Shown: positions 24,711 through 32,965 of the stretch, one piece after another
Position numbering within the stretch: position 1 is the first letter of the stretch
Layout of the letters: every line of letters begins with the position of its first letter
Assembly: GCA_964577215.1 (NCBI GenBank)
Contig: CAZNYK010000013.1
Location: forward strand, 1-49,667
Source: UBA2329 sp964577215
GTDB lineage: Bacteria > Bacteroidota > Bacteroidia > Chitinophagales > Saprospiraceae
Direction: 5' to 3'
Length of the DNA stretch: 49,667 nucleotides
Translations under genes and position numbers: made by a program
Notes under the pieces: model-generated
Databases searched by the model: none
What the model was told of the DNA's origin: nothing
What the model saw: the letters and a program-made list of their open reading frames with translations, nothing else

Positions 24711-26108
24711 TTATTGTCGAATATAGCCGGACATAATTTTTTCGTAGGCCGGCAGTTTGCGCAAATGCCACTTCATCACAATGCGGCCGTTCTTGAGCAA
24801 CAGTACGCCCGGATTGGATCGTATGATGGTTTTGAGCATGATATCGTCGGCCTTGTACAAAGGAAAATTAACGCCCGCCGCTTCGCCGAAAGCGCGAAGG
24901 GTTTCTGCATCGGTGTAGGCAATTACCCCGCGGACCTTGTGGCCATCAGCAGAGGCGGCGGCCGCGAGCGGGGCAATGCGATCCTTCCAGGCAGCTAAAT
25001 ACCTCGCATCGTTGGAGGTCTTGTAGCCGATCACCAGGAAATTGTAACCCGGGTCCTGTAGTATCTCATCGGTCACATCCATCTCAGCGGCATCCATGAT
25101 ATAGAAATCGCTGATCTTGCTGGGGTTCAAAATGCGCTTCACCAATTGCACATCGTCTCCCTTGCGAATTGAATCCCACACGAAAGGCTCAGACTTCAGC
25201 TGGTCAAACTCCCACTCCTCTTTGGAAAAATTCTGATATTCTTTCAAAAACTGATCGTAGGGAATGGTGCGCACTTCGCCGCTTTTTATATTTTTGAGCT
25301 TGTAAGCTGTGATCTCCACGTTGTTCTGGGCTTCGGTTTCCAGTTCTTTTTGTTTGGCAATATCTACCCCGACTTTAAAGGGGCGGAAATCGAGATGAGG
25401 CTCATTCCAGAGATAATTGTTGAAGTTGTAGAGCAGAAGCAGTACCGTGGACCCCCAGACGATCGCGTTGCGGACCCGCGGGGTGAACAACTGGTGCATG
25501 CGCTTGTGCGCCAAAACGAAAATGATGGAAGGAATGAGCAGGAAAACGTCTTTGAGAAAAGAAGTTTTGGGCTTCAGCTTGATGAAATCGCCGAAACAAC
25601 CGCAGTCTGTCACTTTCATGTTGGTTTCCACAAAAGCGCCCCACTTGCCGAACTCGAAAAAGTTCACCCCTGCCGGCACGTACCCGGTGAGGTAGGTGAA
25701 GCCGGTGAGCAAGGTGAAAAAAGCCACCAGCAACAGGAACAGCCAGGCGGTAAGGCCCCGTGCTGATCCGATGAGCAGCATGATGCCGAGTACCATCTCG
25801 AACACGATCATGAAAATGGAAAAACCAATGGCCCATTGCGCCATTGCCGGAAAAACAGAGGCAAAGCCCTCCCATCCTGCACCGGAAAAAGTGGACTGGA
25901 ACTCAGCGAAATATTGTTCGAGTTTGAACGCCGTGCCGAGCGGATCTACTGCCTTGACAAAACCGGAAAACACAAACAAGGCGCCGCAGAAATTTTGCAG
26001 GAAACTCAGCCACCATACCTTGATGTTCTTGGGCAGGAAAAACTTCATGGCGCCCGTGAGAATGGCTGCCGCTATGGCAATGTACAATACAAGTGTGAGA
26101 ATGGTCAT
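24711..26108 (-). CDS. DoxX/BT_3928-like membrane protein with periplasmic C domain
   Basis: A 465-residue protein. The N-terminal half is a DoxX/MauE-like four-to-six-helix membrane domain: FLQNFCGALFVFSGFVKAVDPLG, and a conserved VTDCGCFGDFIKL cysteine motif after the fourth helix. The C-terminal half (about 230-465) is soluble and thioredoxin-like in pattern (NPGVLLLKNGRIVMKWH), but without a CxxC pair. The family (BT_3928-like) is conserved in Bacteroidota; its function is not established, though the CGCFG motif and MauE similarity suggest redox or disulfide work. The ATG overlaps the DUF1599 stop by 4 bp (ATGA), so the two are translationally coupled. Confidence 0.85.
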   Translation of the reverse strand: MTILTLVLYIAIAAAILTGAMKFFLPKNIKVWWLSFLQNFCGALFVFSGFVKAVDPLGTAFKLEQYFAEFQSTFSGAGWEGFASVFPAMAQWAIGFSIFMIVFEMVLGIMLLIGSARGLTAWLFLLLVAFFTLLTGFTYLTGYVPAGVNFFEFGKWGAFVETNMKVTDCGCFGDFIKLKPKTSFLKDVFLLIPSIIFVLAHKRMHQLFTPRVRNAIVWGSTVLLLLYNFNNYLWNEPHLDFRPFKVGVDIAKQKELETEAQNNVEITAYKLKNIKSGEVRTIPYDQFLKEYQNFSKEEWEFDQLKSEPFVWDSIRKGDDVQLVKRILNPSKISDFYIMDAAEMDVTDEILQDPGYNFLVIGYKTSNDARYLAAWKDRIAPLAAAASADGHKVRGVIAYTDAETLRAFGEAAGVNFPLYKADDIMLKTIIRSNPGVLLLKNGRIVMKWHLRKLPAYEKIMSGYIRQ

Positions 26109-26668
26109 GATAATTGCGGTTTTTCTTCCTTTGCCTCTTCAGATTTTATGAGCGCAAAAATAGCATAGTTGATGATATCCAAGTAGTTTGACTCAGACCC
26201 TTCAGAAACCAGGGTGCGGCCCTCGTTGTCCTCGATCTGTTTAATGCGCAAGAGCTTCATTAAGATCAGGTCGGTGTAGGAACTGGGGCGCATGTCTCTC
26301 CAAACTTCCCCGTAGTCGTCGTTTTTAGCTTTCAGCAGGGCGAGCGTCCTGTCAACGACCTGGTCGTAAAGAGACGCTGCCTCTGCTTCATCCATTTCCA
26401 GCGGCGCATCCCCAGGCAATTGCAGCTGGATAATGGCGATGATGCTGTAGTTCACCAGGCCGATAAATTCAGAATCGATGGAGTCTTCTACTTTCTGGTA
26501 TCCTTTCTCTTCGATCGTGCGGATGCGCCGGGCTTTGATGAACAACTGGTCGGTGAGCGAGGCCGGGCGCAGGATGCGCCAGGAACTGCCGTAATCCCGG
26601 TTTTTTTGCAGGAACAGGGCCTTGCAACGGGAAAAAATATCCTGAAATTGCTCAATGGTCTTTTTCAC
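26105..26668 (-). CDS. DUF1599 protein with two tandem copies
   Basis: A 187-residue protein of two DUF1599 units (Nucleotide modification associated domain 1). Unit 1 (about 1-95) has KNRDYGSSWRILRPASLTDQ and KARRIRTIEE; unit 2 (about 105-185) has KNDDYGEVWRDMRPSSYTDL and KLLRIKQIED. The shared pattern K-N-x-DYG-x-x-W-R-x-x-RP-x-S-x-TD shows internal duplication. The domain is a helical, MazG-like or nucleotide-associated fold by family inference; the reaction here is unknown. The frame stays open to 26854, but a GTG at 26668 (giving MKKTIEQF) is best, because an exact TATCTTTG box lies at 26687-26694. The stop overlaps the DoxX ATG. Confidence 0.82.
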   Translation of the reverse strand: MKKTIEQFQDIFSRCKALFLQKNRDYGSSWRILRPASLTDQLFIKARRIRTIEEKGYQKVEDSIDSEFIGLVNYSIIAIIQLQLPGDAPLEMDEAEAASLYDQVVDRTLALLKAKNDDYGEVWRDMRPSSYTDLILMKLLRIKQIEDNEGRTLVSEGSESNYLDIINYAIFALIKSEEAKEEKPQLS

Positions 26669-26686
26669 AGAGTGGCGTTGTGAAGG

Positions 26687-26694
26687 CAAAGATA
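26687..26694 (-). promoter_or_regulatory. Candidate -7 box of the DUF1599-DoxX operon
   Basis: Minus strand TATCTTTG, exact TAnnTTTG, 18 nt before the GTG at 26668. It decides the start choice for the DUF1599 gene. Confidence 0.5.
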
Positions 26695-26708
26695 AGTTTT
26701 TGTGGAAT

Positions 26709-27770
26709 TCAACGAAAAATGATCTCCTCCAAGGCCGCAGCGGCTCCTTTCCAACCGGCATCCAAGCGGCGGCGGAGCAGCGCCCGGTGCAGGCGTCCAT
26801 ACAGATCAGTACCGGAAAGCAGGCGCATGATCCCCTCGCGTATGCTTTCCACATCCGGCGCTACCCATACCGCTTCTTCTTCTCCCAACTGCTCCCTCAT
26901 ACCGCCCACCCGGGTGATCAACATGGGGATGGCCGCGCCGATCCCAAGCGTGAGTACGCCCGACTGAGATGCCTCCTTGTAGGGCAAAACCAGGATGTCG
27001 TGACCGGCGAGAAGCGCCTCAATTTCCCCATCGGAAAGCCAATGGGTAATCCAGTGAATTTTTTGGGGATTGCCTGTCCGGACGGGCTTATTGACGAGCA
27101 TACCGGCAATGGTGAGATGCGAATAGCTGTCCTCCGGCAAAGCGCCCACCGCATCTACAAGCAAGTCGATCCCCTTGTAGCGGGCAATGCGCCCCAGGAA
27201 CAACAAGCGCGGCTGCGGGGGCAACGTGCGCTCAGGCGGCTCAAGAGCCGCACCCAGGATGCCGTGCGGGATGACATGCGCGTTCCCGGTAAATCCGATC
27301 CGGCGCCGGGTATTTTCCTCCACGAACCGGCTCAGGAAGATCAGTTCATCCGCAATGCGGATACAGGCGCTTTCCCACCATTGCATCAGGGGATGGTTTT
27401 CGCCAGGGTGTAAAATGCCATCGTGTACCGTGACAAAAGTGCGAATACCAAGTACCCGGCACCAAAGTTGCATGAAGAGATTCCAGGGCTGGAACACAGG
27501 AAAATACGCCCTTTGGTAGCCTGCCCGGCCCGCTCTCCTGATCTGAAGGAAAAGCTTAGGCAATATCCAAAAGGTATTTAAGATGAATTCTGCGGAGTTC
27601 CGGTATGTAACCACTTTCCGGTGTGGAACGGGAACAGGAGCCACGGCATAAGCAGAACAAAAAACCAGGGCATCCGCCTTCTGAAGGCTGCTTATCATCT
27701 GATGCGCATACGCCAGGCACCCGCTGCGGCTCAGCGCGAATATCAGCAGTTTGTTTTTTTCATTCCCCAT
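26709..27770 (-). CDS. Glycosyltransferase family 4, envelope polysaccharide
   Basis: A 353-residue GT4/GT-B enzyme transferring a sugar from a nucleotide-sugar donor in the cytosol. Donor-side motifs are visible: RLLFLGRIARYKGIDLLVDAV, and ADE near LSRFVEEN. The C-terminal Rossmann half has HDILVLPYKEASQSGVLTLGIGAAIPMLITRVGG, where the usual acidic E-x7-E is replaced by EASQSG. The first domain (LIFALSRSGCLAYAHQMISSL) fits a capsule or lipopolysaccharide-type transferase. It is downstream of a second GT4 and a GDP-mannose synthesis gene, so GDP-mannose or a derivative is a plausible donor, but this is inference. The ATG at 27770 lies inside the last 9-bp unit of a tandem repeat. Confidence 0.85.
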   Translation of the reverse strand: MGNEKNKLLIFALSRSGCLAYAHQMISSLQKADALVFCSAYAVAPVPVPHRKVVTYRNSAEFILNTFWILPKLFLQIRRAGRAGYQRAYFPVFQPWNLFMQLWCRVLGIRTFVTVHDGILHPGENHPLMQWWESACIRIADELIFLSRFVEENTRRRIGFTGNAHVIPHGILGAALEPPERTLPPQPRLLFLGRIARYKGIDLLVDAVGALPEDSYSHLTIAGMLVNKPVRTGNPQKIHWITHWLSDGEIEALLAGHDILVLPYKEASQSGVLTLGIGAAIPMLITRVGGMREQLGEEEAVWVAPDVESIREGIMRLLSGTDLYGRLHRALLRRRLDAGWKGAAAALEEIIFR

Positions 27771-27838
27771 CGGGTGTATCGGGTGAATTGGGTGAACCGG
27801 TTGCCCCGATTATACCGGTTCAACCAGTTACACCGGTT
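27767..27838 (-). repeat. 9-bp tandem array linking two GT4 genes
   Basis: Eight units of 9 bp on the minus (coding) strand: AACCGGTGT, AACTGGTTG, AACCGGTAT, AATCGGGGC, AACCGGTTC, ACCCAATTC, ACCCGATAC, ACCCGATGG. They begin 21 nt after the stop of the upstream GT4 gene. The last unit contains the ATG of the downstream GT4 gene. Confidence 0.8.
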
Positions 27839-27859
27839 ATGGCATTGCCGAAGGAAGAA

Positions 27860-29062
27860 CTACCGGAAAGCCCTGCTCTTCCTCTTCCGTGCCGGCCAAC
27901 CGGTAAACATGTGCAATACTGCCAAGTAATGCCTGATGACAATCTCTTCGTCGAACTGGCGCAATACTTTTTTCCTGCCTTCCAGCCCCATCTGCCTGCG
28001 TTCCGAAAGGGACAAGGTCAAAAATGTTTCGATAGTGTGAATGAGATCCTGCGCGTCATGAGGGCGGCAAAGAAAGCCGTTGACTCCATGCTCCACCACC
28101 TCGCGGCAGCCCACAAAATCAGTAGTGATAATGGGTTTGGCTACCGCGGCGGCTTCCAGCAGAATGCGGGGAACCCCCTCGCCGAAAAATGAGGGCAATA
28201 CCACGCAATCGGCCTCGGCGAGAAAGGGGCGGATATCCTCCGTTTCCCCATGAAAACGCATTATTCCTTGTTGTTGCCACTGTTGGACCAGATCAAAGGA
28301 TACGGCATCGGGGTGATCGGGCACGATAAAGCCAACCAAATGAAAACTGCACGGATAGCCATTTTTATGGAAATATCGCGCCGCCTCGTAGAACTCTTTC
28401 ATCCCTTTGCTCCATACTATCCTGCCTGCGTACAAAAAACGGAGGGGGCGGTCGGGTTCAGTGCTGAACTCGCGCGGCCGGTACCATGTGATATCAACTC
28501 CCTCGCTGGGCAGGATGAACGACTTCTCCGGGGAGACAATGCGGCGTTCCAGAAAAAACCGGAGATCGTCGCCGTTGAGAAACCAGACTTGTTTGCTCAA
28601 CGACGCAGCAAGGCGATACAGAAACAATAGCAATGCCCTGGAAAACCCTTTGGCCTCATCGCGTATCAAGCCTAAGCCTGTGGTAATGGCGATGGAAGGA
28701 ATACCGCACAACCATGCCGCAAGGGCCCCGTAAATATTGGGCTTGGCTGTATAGTGGAAGATAAAGTCAAAGCGAAAGCGGCGGTAGATGCGTATCAGAT
28801 CGAGGATACTGCGCCACTCCCTGAACGGATTGGTGCCGTACACGGCTATGGGCAAAGGACAAAAATGAAAGCCTTCCGCAATGAGTTTTGTGCTCGAGTG
28901 GTCGTGAGGACTGATCACATACACTTCCGCGCCCATATCCCGGAGCCTCCGCAAAAGCCCCAGCCGAAAGTTGTATGTGTACCAGGATGAGTTGGAAACC
29001 AAAGCTATGCGCCGGGGCCGGCCTACGGGACGTTTCTCCGTTATTTCCTTCCTTTTGCTCAA
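27860..29062 (-). CDS. Glycosyltransferase family 4 (GT-B fold)
   Basis: A 400-residue GT4 enzyme. The N-terminal half contains IALVSNSSWYTYNFRLGLL and AKPNIYGALAAWLCGIPSIA. The C-terminal half has the donor loop RFLYAGRIVWSKGMKEFYEAA and the strong GT4 E-x7-E signature in SFFGEGVPRILLEAAAVAKPII, then GVNGFLCRPHD. It resembles transferases that build O-antigen, capsule or exopolysaccharide repeats in the cytosol. No ATG occurs near the start: the frame opens with a TTG at 29062 and a TACCTTTG box lies at 29123-29130. I take the TTG as the start. It is directly downstream of manC, supporting a mannose-containing glycan pathway. Confidence 0.87.
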   Translation of the reverse strand: MSKRKEITEKRPVGRPRRIALVSNSSWYTYNFRLGLLRRLRDMGAEVYVISPHDHSSTKLIAEGFHFCPLPIAVYGTNPFREWRSILDLIRIYRRFRFDFIFHYTAKPNIYGALAAWLCGIPSIAITTGLGLIRDEAKGFSRALLLFLYRLAASLSKQVWFLNGDDLRFFLERRIVSPEKSFILPSEGVDITWYRPREFSTEPDRPLRFLYAGRIVWSKGMKEFYEAARYFHKNGYPCSFHLVGFIVPDHPDAVSFDLVQQWQQQGIMRFHGETEDIRPFLAEADCVVLPSFFGEGVPRILLEAAAVAKPIITTDFVGCREVVEHGVNGFLCRPHDAQDLIHTIETFLTLSLSERRQMGLEGRKKVLRQFDEEIVIRHYLAVLHMFTGWPARKRKSRAFR

Positions 29063-29121
29063 AGTCGTGCTTTTGTTTTCTCAAAATTTTGGGACGCGAA
29101 CAGTTGCTGTGCCGTCACATT

Positions 29122-30204
29122 TCAAAGGTAGCGGTTTTGAGCCATTGCCTGCACATCTTTCGACACAGTTTTGATTTCCTGTTCATGCGATTTGGGATAG
29201 ATGAGCAACACATCGCCTTCATCCACCACGATAAATCCGTCAAGCCCCCTTATCACTACCAGCTTATCCTTCGGGGCGCGTACGATGCAATTGGCAGTAT
29301 CGTACATCAAAGCCGGCATGCATTGCAAAGCATTGCCCTGCTCGTCCTTTGGAGATTCTGCATGAAGCGAAGCCCAAGTGCCGAGGTCCGACCAGCCGAA
29401 GTCGGCGGGAATGGTGAAAACATTGGCAGCTTTCTCCATGATCGCGTAATCGATGGATATGGATTGCAGTGAAGGGTAAACCGCGTCAATGAAGGCCTCT
29501 TCCCGGCTGGTATTGAGCAACTTTTCTCCCCCGGAAAGCGGCTGAATGATGTCGGCCATGTAATGATGAAAAGCATCCAGAACAGCGCCGGCTTTCCAGA
29601 TAAATATCCCGGCATTCCACAAATAATTGCCCTCGGCAACAAATTGCCGGGCTTGCTCCAACGGCGGTTTCTCTGTGAATCGCATTACTTTGCATACGCT
29701 AGCTTCGCCGCCCGTTCGATCATACTGGATGTAACCGTATCCCGTGTCCGGCCTGTTGGGTTTGATGCCGAGGGTAAGCAAAGCATCGTGCCGGGCCGAA
29801 AACTCCAAGCCGGACCGGACGACGTCGAGAAATGCCTTTTCGTTCAGCACGATATGATCTGAAGGGGCGATCACTAAATTGGCATCCGGATTTAGCTTCC
29901 TGATCTTCAGCGCGGTATAGGCTATGCAAGGAGCAGTATTCCGGCGGGCCGGCTCAGTGATGACCTGTTCGGGGCGCAGTTCCGGAAGGTGTTCGAGCAC
30001 CTGCGCTTTATAATCTCGGTGCGTAACGACAAATATTCGATCAGCAGTGCACAGGGGCAAAAAGCGCTCAAAGGTGAGCCTGATGAGCGATTTGCCCGTG
30101 CCGAGTATGTCCAAAAATTGCTTGGGGCGCGCTTCGCGGCTTGCGGGCCAAAAACGGCTGCCGACGCCGCCTGCCATAATGGCTACGTAGGTATTTTCGT
30201 TCAT
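29122..30204 (-). CDS. manC: Mannose-1-phosphate guanylyltransferase
   Basis: Makes GDP-mannose from GTP and mannose 1-phosphate. The single nucleotidyltransferase domain (360 residues) has the pyrophosphorylase signature AGGVGSRFWPASREARPKQF at about 11-30, the base/phosphate site TEPARRNTAPCIAY, APSDH, TGYGYIQY, and the catalytic Lys in RFTEKP. FGWSDLGTWASL near 310 is also typical. It lacks the C-terminal phosphomannose isomerase domain found in bifunctional enzymes, as is usual in Bacteroidota. The frame is open far upstream (to 30597), but the ATG at 30204 matches family starts and has a TATCTTTG box at 30240-30247. Its neighbours, two GT4 enzymes, suggest the GDP-mannose feeds surface glycan synthesis. 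Confidence 0.94.
   Translation of the reverse strand: MNENTYVAIMAGGVGSRFWPASREARPKQFLDILGTGKSLIRLTFERFLPLCTADRIFVVTHRDYKAQVLEHLPELRPEQVITEPARRNTAPCIAYTALKIRKLNPDANLVIAPSDHIVLNEKAFLDVVRSGLEFSARHDALLTLGIKPNRPDTGYGYIQYDRTGGEASVCKVMRFTEKPPLEQARQFVAEGNYLWNAGIFIWKAGAVLDAFHHYMADIIQPLSGGEKLLNTSREEAFIDAVYPSLQSISIDYAIMEKAANVFTIPADFGWSDLGTWASLHAESPKDEQGNALQCMPALMYDTANCIVRAPKDKLVVIRGLDGFIVVDEGDVLLIYPKSHEQEIKTVSKDVQAMAQNRYL
29123..29130 (-). promoter_or_regulatory. Candidate -7 box overlapping the manC stop
   Basis: Minus strand TACCTTTG matches TAnnTTTG exactly and lies at the last codons of manC, ending in its TGA stop codon. It would give the downstream GT4 gene (TTG at 29062) its own promoter with a leader of about 50 nt. 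Confidence 0.4.
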
Positions 30205-30216
30205 TGTATCGCGGAG

Positions 30217-30247
30217 TTCACTGTTTCGCAGTGAAACGGCAAAGATA
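30217..30247 (-). promoter_or_regulatory. manC promoter -7 box and leader hairpin
   Basis: Minus strand TATCTTTG at 30240-30247 is an exact -7 match. Within the short leader, TTCACTG and CAGTGAA form a 7-bp stem around a 5-nt loop at about 30217-30235, before the ATG at 30204. Confidence 0.4.
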
Positions 30248-30337
30248 GCAGGAAAAGCCGGAAAATGGAAACGGCACTTTGCAGCCTTTTTCCCGGAGGA
30301 ATAATTACCTTTAGCCCGCGATTGGAACATCAAGTAT

Positions 30338-32764
30338 ATGCCTGTCCCCTTTCTTAATAAAATCAATGCCTGGCGCCGCAGCGCAGCAGAACGAATTGCC
30401 CGCTTTGCCGAACCGGCAACAAAGCGATGGAAGCGCTTCAGCGAACGCCGCCCGCGTTTAGCCCGCTGGACAGCGAGGATCGGCATCGCGATCCTGGTGC
30501 TGTTCGCCCCGGTTTTCCTTTTTTGGTTTGCCGTTGCCCTTACAGTGCCCGGCAAAGCCGAGCTGAAAGCCATCGAAACGGCAGTGGCATCCGACATATA
30601 CTCTGCCGACAGCGTGCTGCTGGGCCGCTATTTCAAGCAGTACCGAACCGTGGTTAAATACGAGGATTTGCCGGCCCATGTGGGGGAAGCTCTGGTGGCC
30701 ACAGAGGACGCCCGGTTTTTCCAGCACAAAGGCGTGGACTACATCGCCTGGGGACGCGTACTCTTCCGCACCATCCTGCAAGGCGATAAATCGGGCGGCG
30801 GCGGAAGCACCATTAGCCAGCAATTGGCCAAAAATCTCCTGCCCCGGCACGAGTTCAGGTACTTTTCCCTGCTAATCAACAAAATACGGGAGGTTGTCAT
30901 TGCCCGCCGGCTGGAGCGCGCCTACAACAAGGAAGGCATCCTTGCCCTTTACCTCAACACCGTTCCCTTTCCGGAAAACGTGTACGGCATAGACGTGGCG
31001 GCAAGGCGATTTTTCAACAAAGCCGCCGCCGACCTGCTTCCCGAGGAAAGCGCCCTGCTCATCGGCGCACTGAAAGCAACCACATTCTACAACCCGGCCA
31101 AATTCCCCGAAAGAGCAATAGAGCGTCGAAATGTGGTGTTGTCGCTCATGGAGAAAAACGGCTATCTCGATGCTGCGCTGCGGGACTCTCTTCAGGCTTT
31201 ACCCCTTCAGCTCAACTACAACCCCATTATGCGCAATGAAGGCATAGCGCCCTACTTCCGCGAATTTGTCCGCCAGGAAGTGGAGCGCCTGATCAAAGAC
31301 CTGCGCAAGCCCAACGGCGCCTCCTACGACCTGGATACCGATGGGCTCAAAGTATATACCACCTTGCATACCGGCCTGCAACACATCGCGGAGGAGGCCG
31401 TTAAAGAGCATATGTCCGCCATGCAAAAAACCTTCGACGCGCATTGGCGCGGCACGAAACTGCCCTGGGACGAAGAACAAATACTGAAACTCGGCGTGCG
31501 CAACTCCCTGCGATACAAGCAATTGAAACGACAGGGAATGAGCGAAGAACAAATCAACACAGTATTTCAGCAAAAAACCGTCATGACCATATTTACCTGG
31601 GACGGCCCCAGGGAAGTGGAGATGAGCCCTCTTGACTCGGTGCGCTACCACCTCGGCATGCTCCAGGTGGGCTTCTTGGCCATGGAGCCTTACACCGGAT
31701 ACGTGCGCGCATGGGTGGGCGGTATCGATCACGACTTTTTTCAGTATGACCATGTGCGCGCGCGCCGCCAATCAGGTTCTGTTTTTAAGCCTGTCGTTTA
31801 CATGGCAGCCATTCGCGATAGCATTCCGCCCTGCGAACAACTGCCCAACCAACTGCGTGTGTACCACGAATACGCCAAAGGCGACTGGGCCGTGAAAGAC
31901 TGGCGCCGCGAAGACCCCGACCCCAATTTCGGCCCCGACGGTAAAGACTTAGACGACTGGATTCCACAAAACTCCGATGGCCTCTACGGCGGCTCCTACT
32001 CCATGGAGGGCGCCCTGACCAATTCCGTCAATACCATATCCGTATCGCTCATCATGCGCCTGGGTGTGCAGAAAGTGGTGCAAATGGCCAAGGAACTCGG
32101 CATCACGGGCGGGTTGCCGGCAGAGCCGTCCATCGCTTTGGGTTCAGGCGAAGTTTCCCTGCTGGAAATGATTCAACCCTTTTTCGTCTTCGCATCCCAA
32201 GGACGCCATGTGCCTCCGGTGTTCATCACCCGCATCGAAGACTACCGGGGCGAAGTGCTGGTGGATAATACCCGGGTGAAGCCCAGGCAAGTCATCAGTG
32301 CCGAAGAGGCCGCTATGATGACCAAAATGCTGCAATCGGTGGCCATCTACGGCACGGCAAGCCGCATACGCTGGCGGTACGGCCACCACGACATACCGCT
32401 GGCCGGCAAAACCGGCACATCGCAAAACCACGCCGACGGCTGGTTTATCGGATACACGCCCAAAATGGTGGCCGGGGTATGGGTGGGCGGCGATTCGCCC
32501 TTGGTGCGCTTTCGCAATTTCGAGAACGGGCAGGGCGCGGCTTCGGCCCTGCCGGTGTGGGCTTTCTTTATGCAACGGCTCAAAAAAGACCCCGCTTTCG
32601 CAAGCTGGCAAGGGGGCGAGTTTCCCACGCTCACACCTGAACTCAACAGGCAATTGGCCTGCCCCCTCCGCATCCCTTCCGCAGAGGAAATGCTCGCTGA
32701 TTCCCTCGCCCGCGACAGCCTGCTCCTGCTGGAGGAAATTATCGGGCCCGAGGAGGAATTCTGA
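30338..32764 (+). CDS. Class A penicillin-binding protein (PBP1A type)
   Basis: An 808-residue bifunctional peptidoglycan synthase. There is a cytoplasmic basic tail, one membrane anchor (about 46-70), then a GT51 transglycosylase domain with catalytic Glu123 in ATEDARFFQHKGVD and GGSTISQQLAKN. The transpeptidase has all three motifs: Ser481-x-x-Lys484 in SGSVFKP, Ser563-Val-Asn565, and Lys691-Thr-Gly. A long C-terminal region follows. It polymerises glycan strands and crosslinks peptides at the outer face of the inner membrane. It is divergent from manC; TACCTTTA at 30306-30313, one mismatch from consensus, is a possible -7 box. The stop is followed within 9 nt by a 9-bp tandem array. Confidence 0.95.
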   Translation: MPVPFLNKINAWRRSAAERIARFAEPATKRWKRFSERRPRLARWTARIGIAILVLFAPVFLFWFAVALTVPGKAELKAIETAVASDIYSADSVLLGRYFKQYRTVVKYEDLPAHVGEALVATEDARFFQHKGVDYIAWGRVLFRTILQGDKSGGGGSTISQQLAKNLLPRHEFRYFSLLINKIREVVIARRLERAYNKEGILALYLNTVPFPENVYGIDVAARRFFNKAAADLLPEESALLIGALKATTFYNPAKFPERAIERRNVVLSLMEKNGYLDAALRDSLQALPLQLNYNPIMRNEGIAPYFREFVRQEVERLIKDLRKPNGASYDLDTDGLKVYTTLHTGLQHIAEEAVKEHMSAMQKTFDAHWRGTKLPWDEEQILKLGVRNSLRYKQLKRQGMSEEQINTVFQQKTVMTIFTWDGPREVEMSPLDSVRYHLGMLQVGFLAMEPYTGYVRAWVGGIDHDFFQYDHVRARRQSGSVFKPVVYMAAIRDSIPPCEQLPNQLRVYHEYAKGDWAVKDWRREDPDPNFGPDGKDLDDWIPQNSDGLYGGSYSMEGALTNSVNTISVSLIMRLGVQKVVQMAKELGITGGLPAEPSIALGSGEVSLLEMIQPFFVFASQGRHVPPVFITRIEDYRGEVLVDNTRVKPRQVISAEEAAMMTKMLQSVAIYGTASRIRWRYGHHDIPLAGKTGTSQNHADGWFIGYTPKMVAGVWVGGDSPLVRFRNFENGQGAASALPVWAFFMQRLKKDPAFASWQGGEFPTLTPELNRQLACPLRIPSAEEMLADSLARDSLLLLEEIIGPEEEF

Positions 32765-32773
32765 GGGGGGAGA

Positions 32774-32872
32774 AACCGGTGGAACCGGTGAAATCGGTGG
32801 AACCGGTGGAACCGGTGGAACCGGTGGAATCGGTGGAATCGGTGGAACCGGTGGAATCGGTGGAACCGGCTT
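32774..32872 (+). repeat. 9-bp tandem array after PBP1A
   Basis: Ten 9-mers, AACCGGTGG alternating with AATCGGTGG, plus a final partial unit, beginning 9 nt after the PBP1A stop. On the other strand the array makes a spurious proline-rich frame of PPIPPVPP type. Confidence 0.9.
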
Positions 32873-32902
32873 TCGGTACATAATTTTTCTTTGAAACACC
32901 AG

Positions 32903-32965
32903 TTTCCCCGGTTAACCCGGTTAACCCGATTTCCCCGATTAACCCGGTTACCCCGATTTCCCCGC
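32903..32965 (-). repeat. 9-bp tandem array at the acyltransferase 3' end
   Basis: Seven 9-mers (plus strand TTAACCCGG, TTTCCCCGA and variants). On the coding strand of the acyltransferase they read AACCGGGTT and AATCGGGGA. With the false gap removed, the stop codon TAA at 32948-32950 lies inside this array. It faces the array after PBP1A, and both contain AACCGG in the coding direction. Confidence 0.85.
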
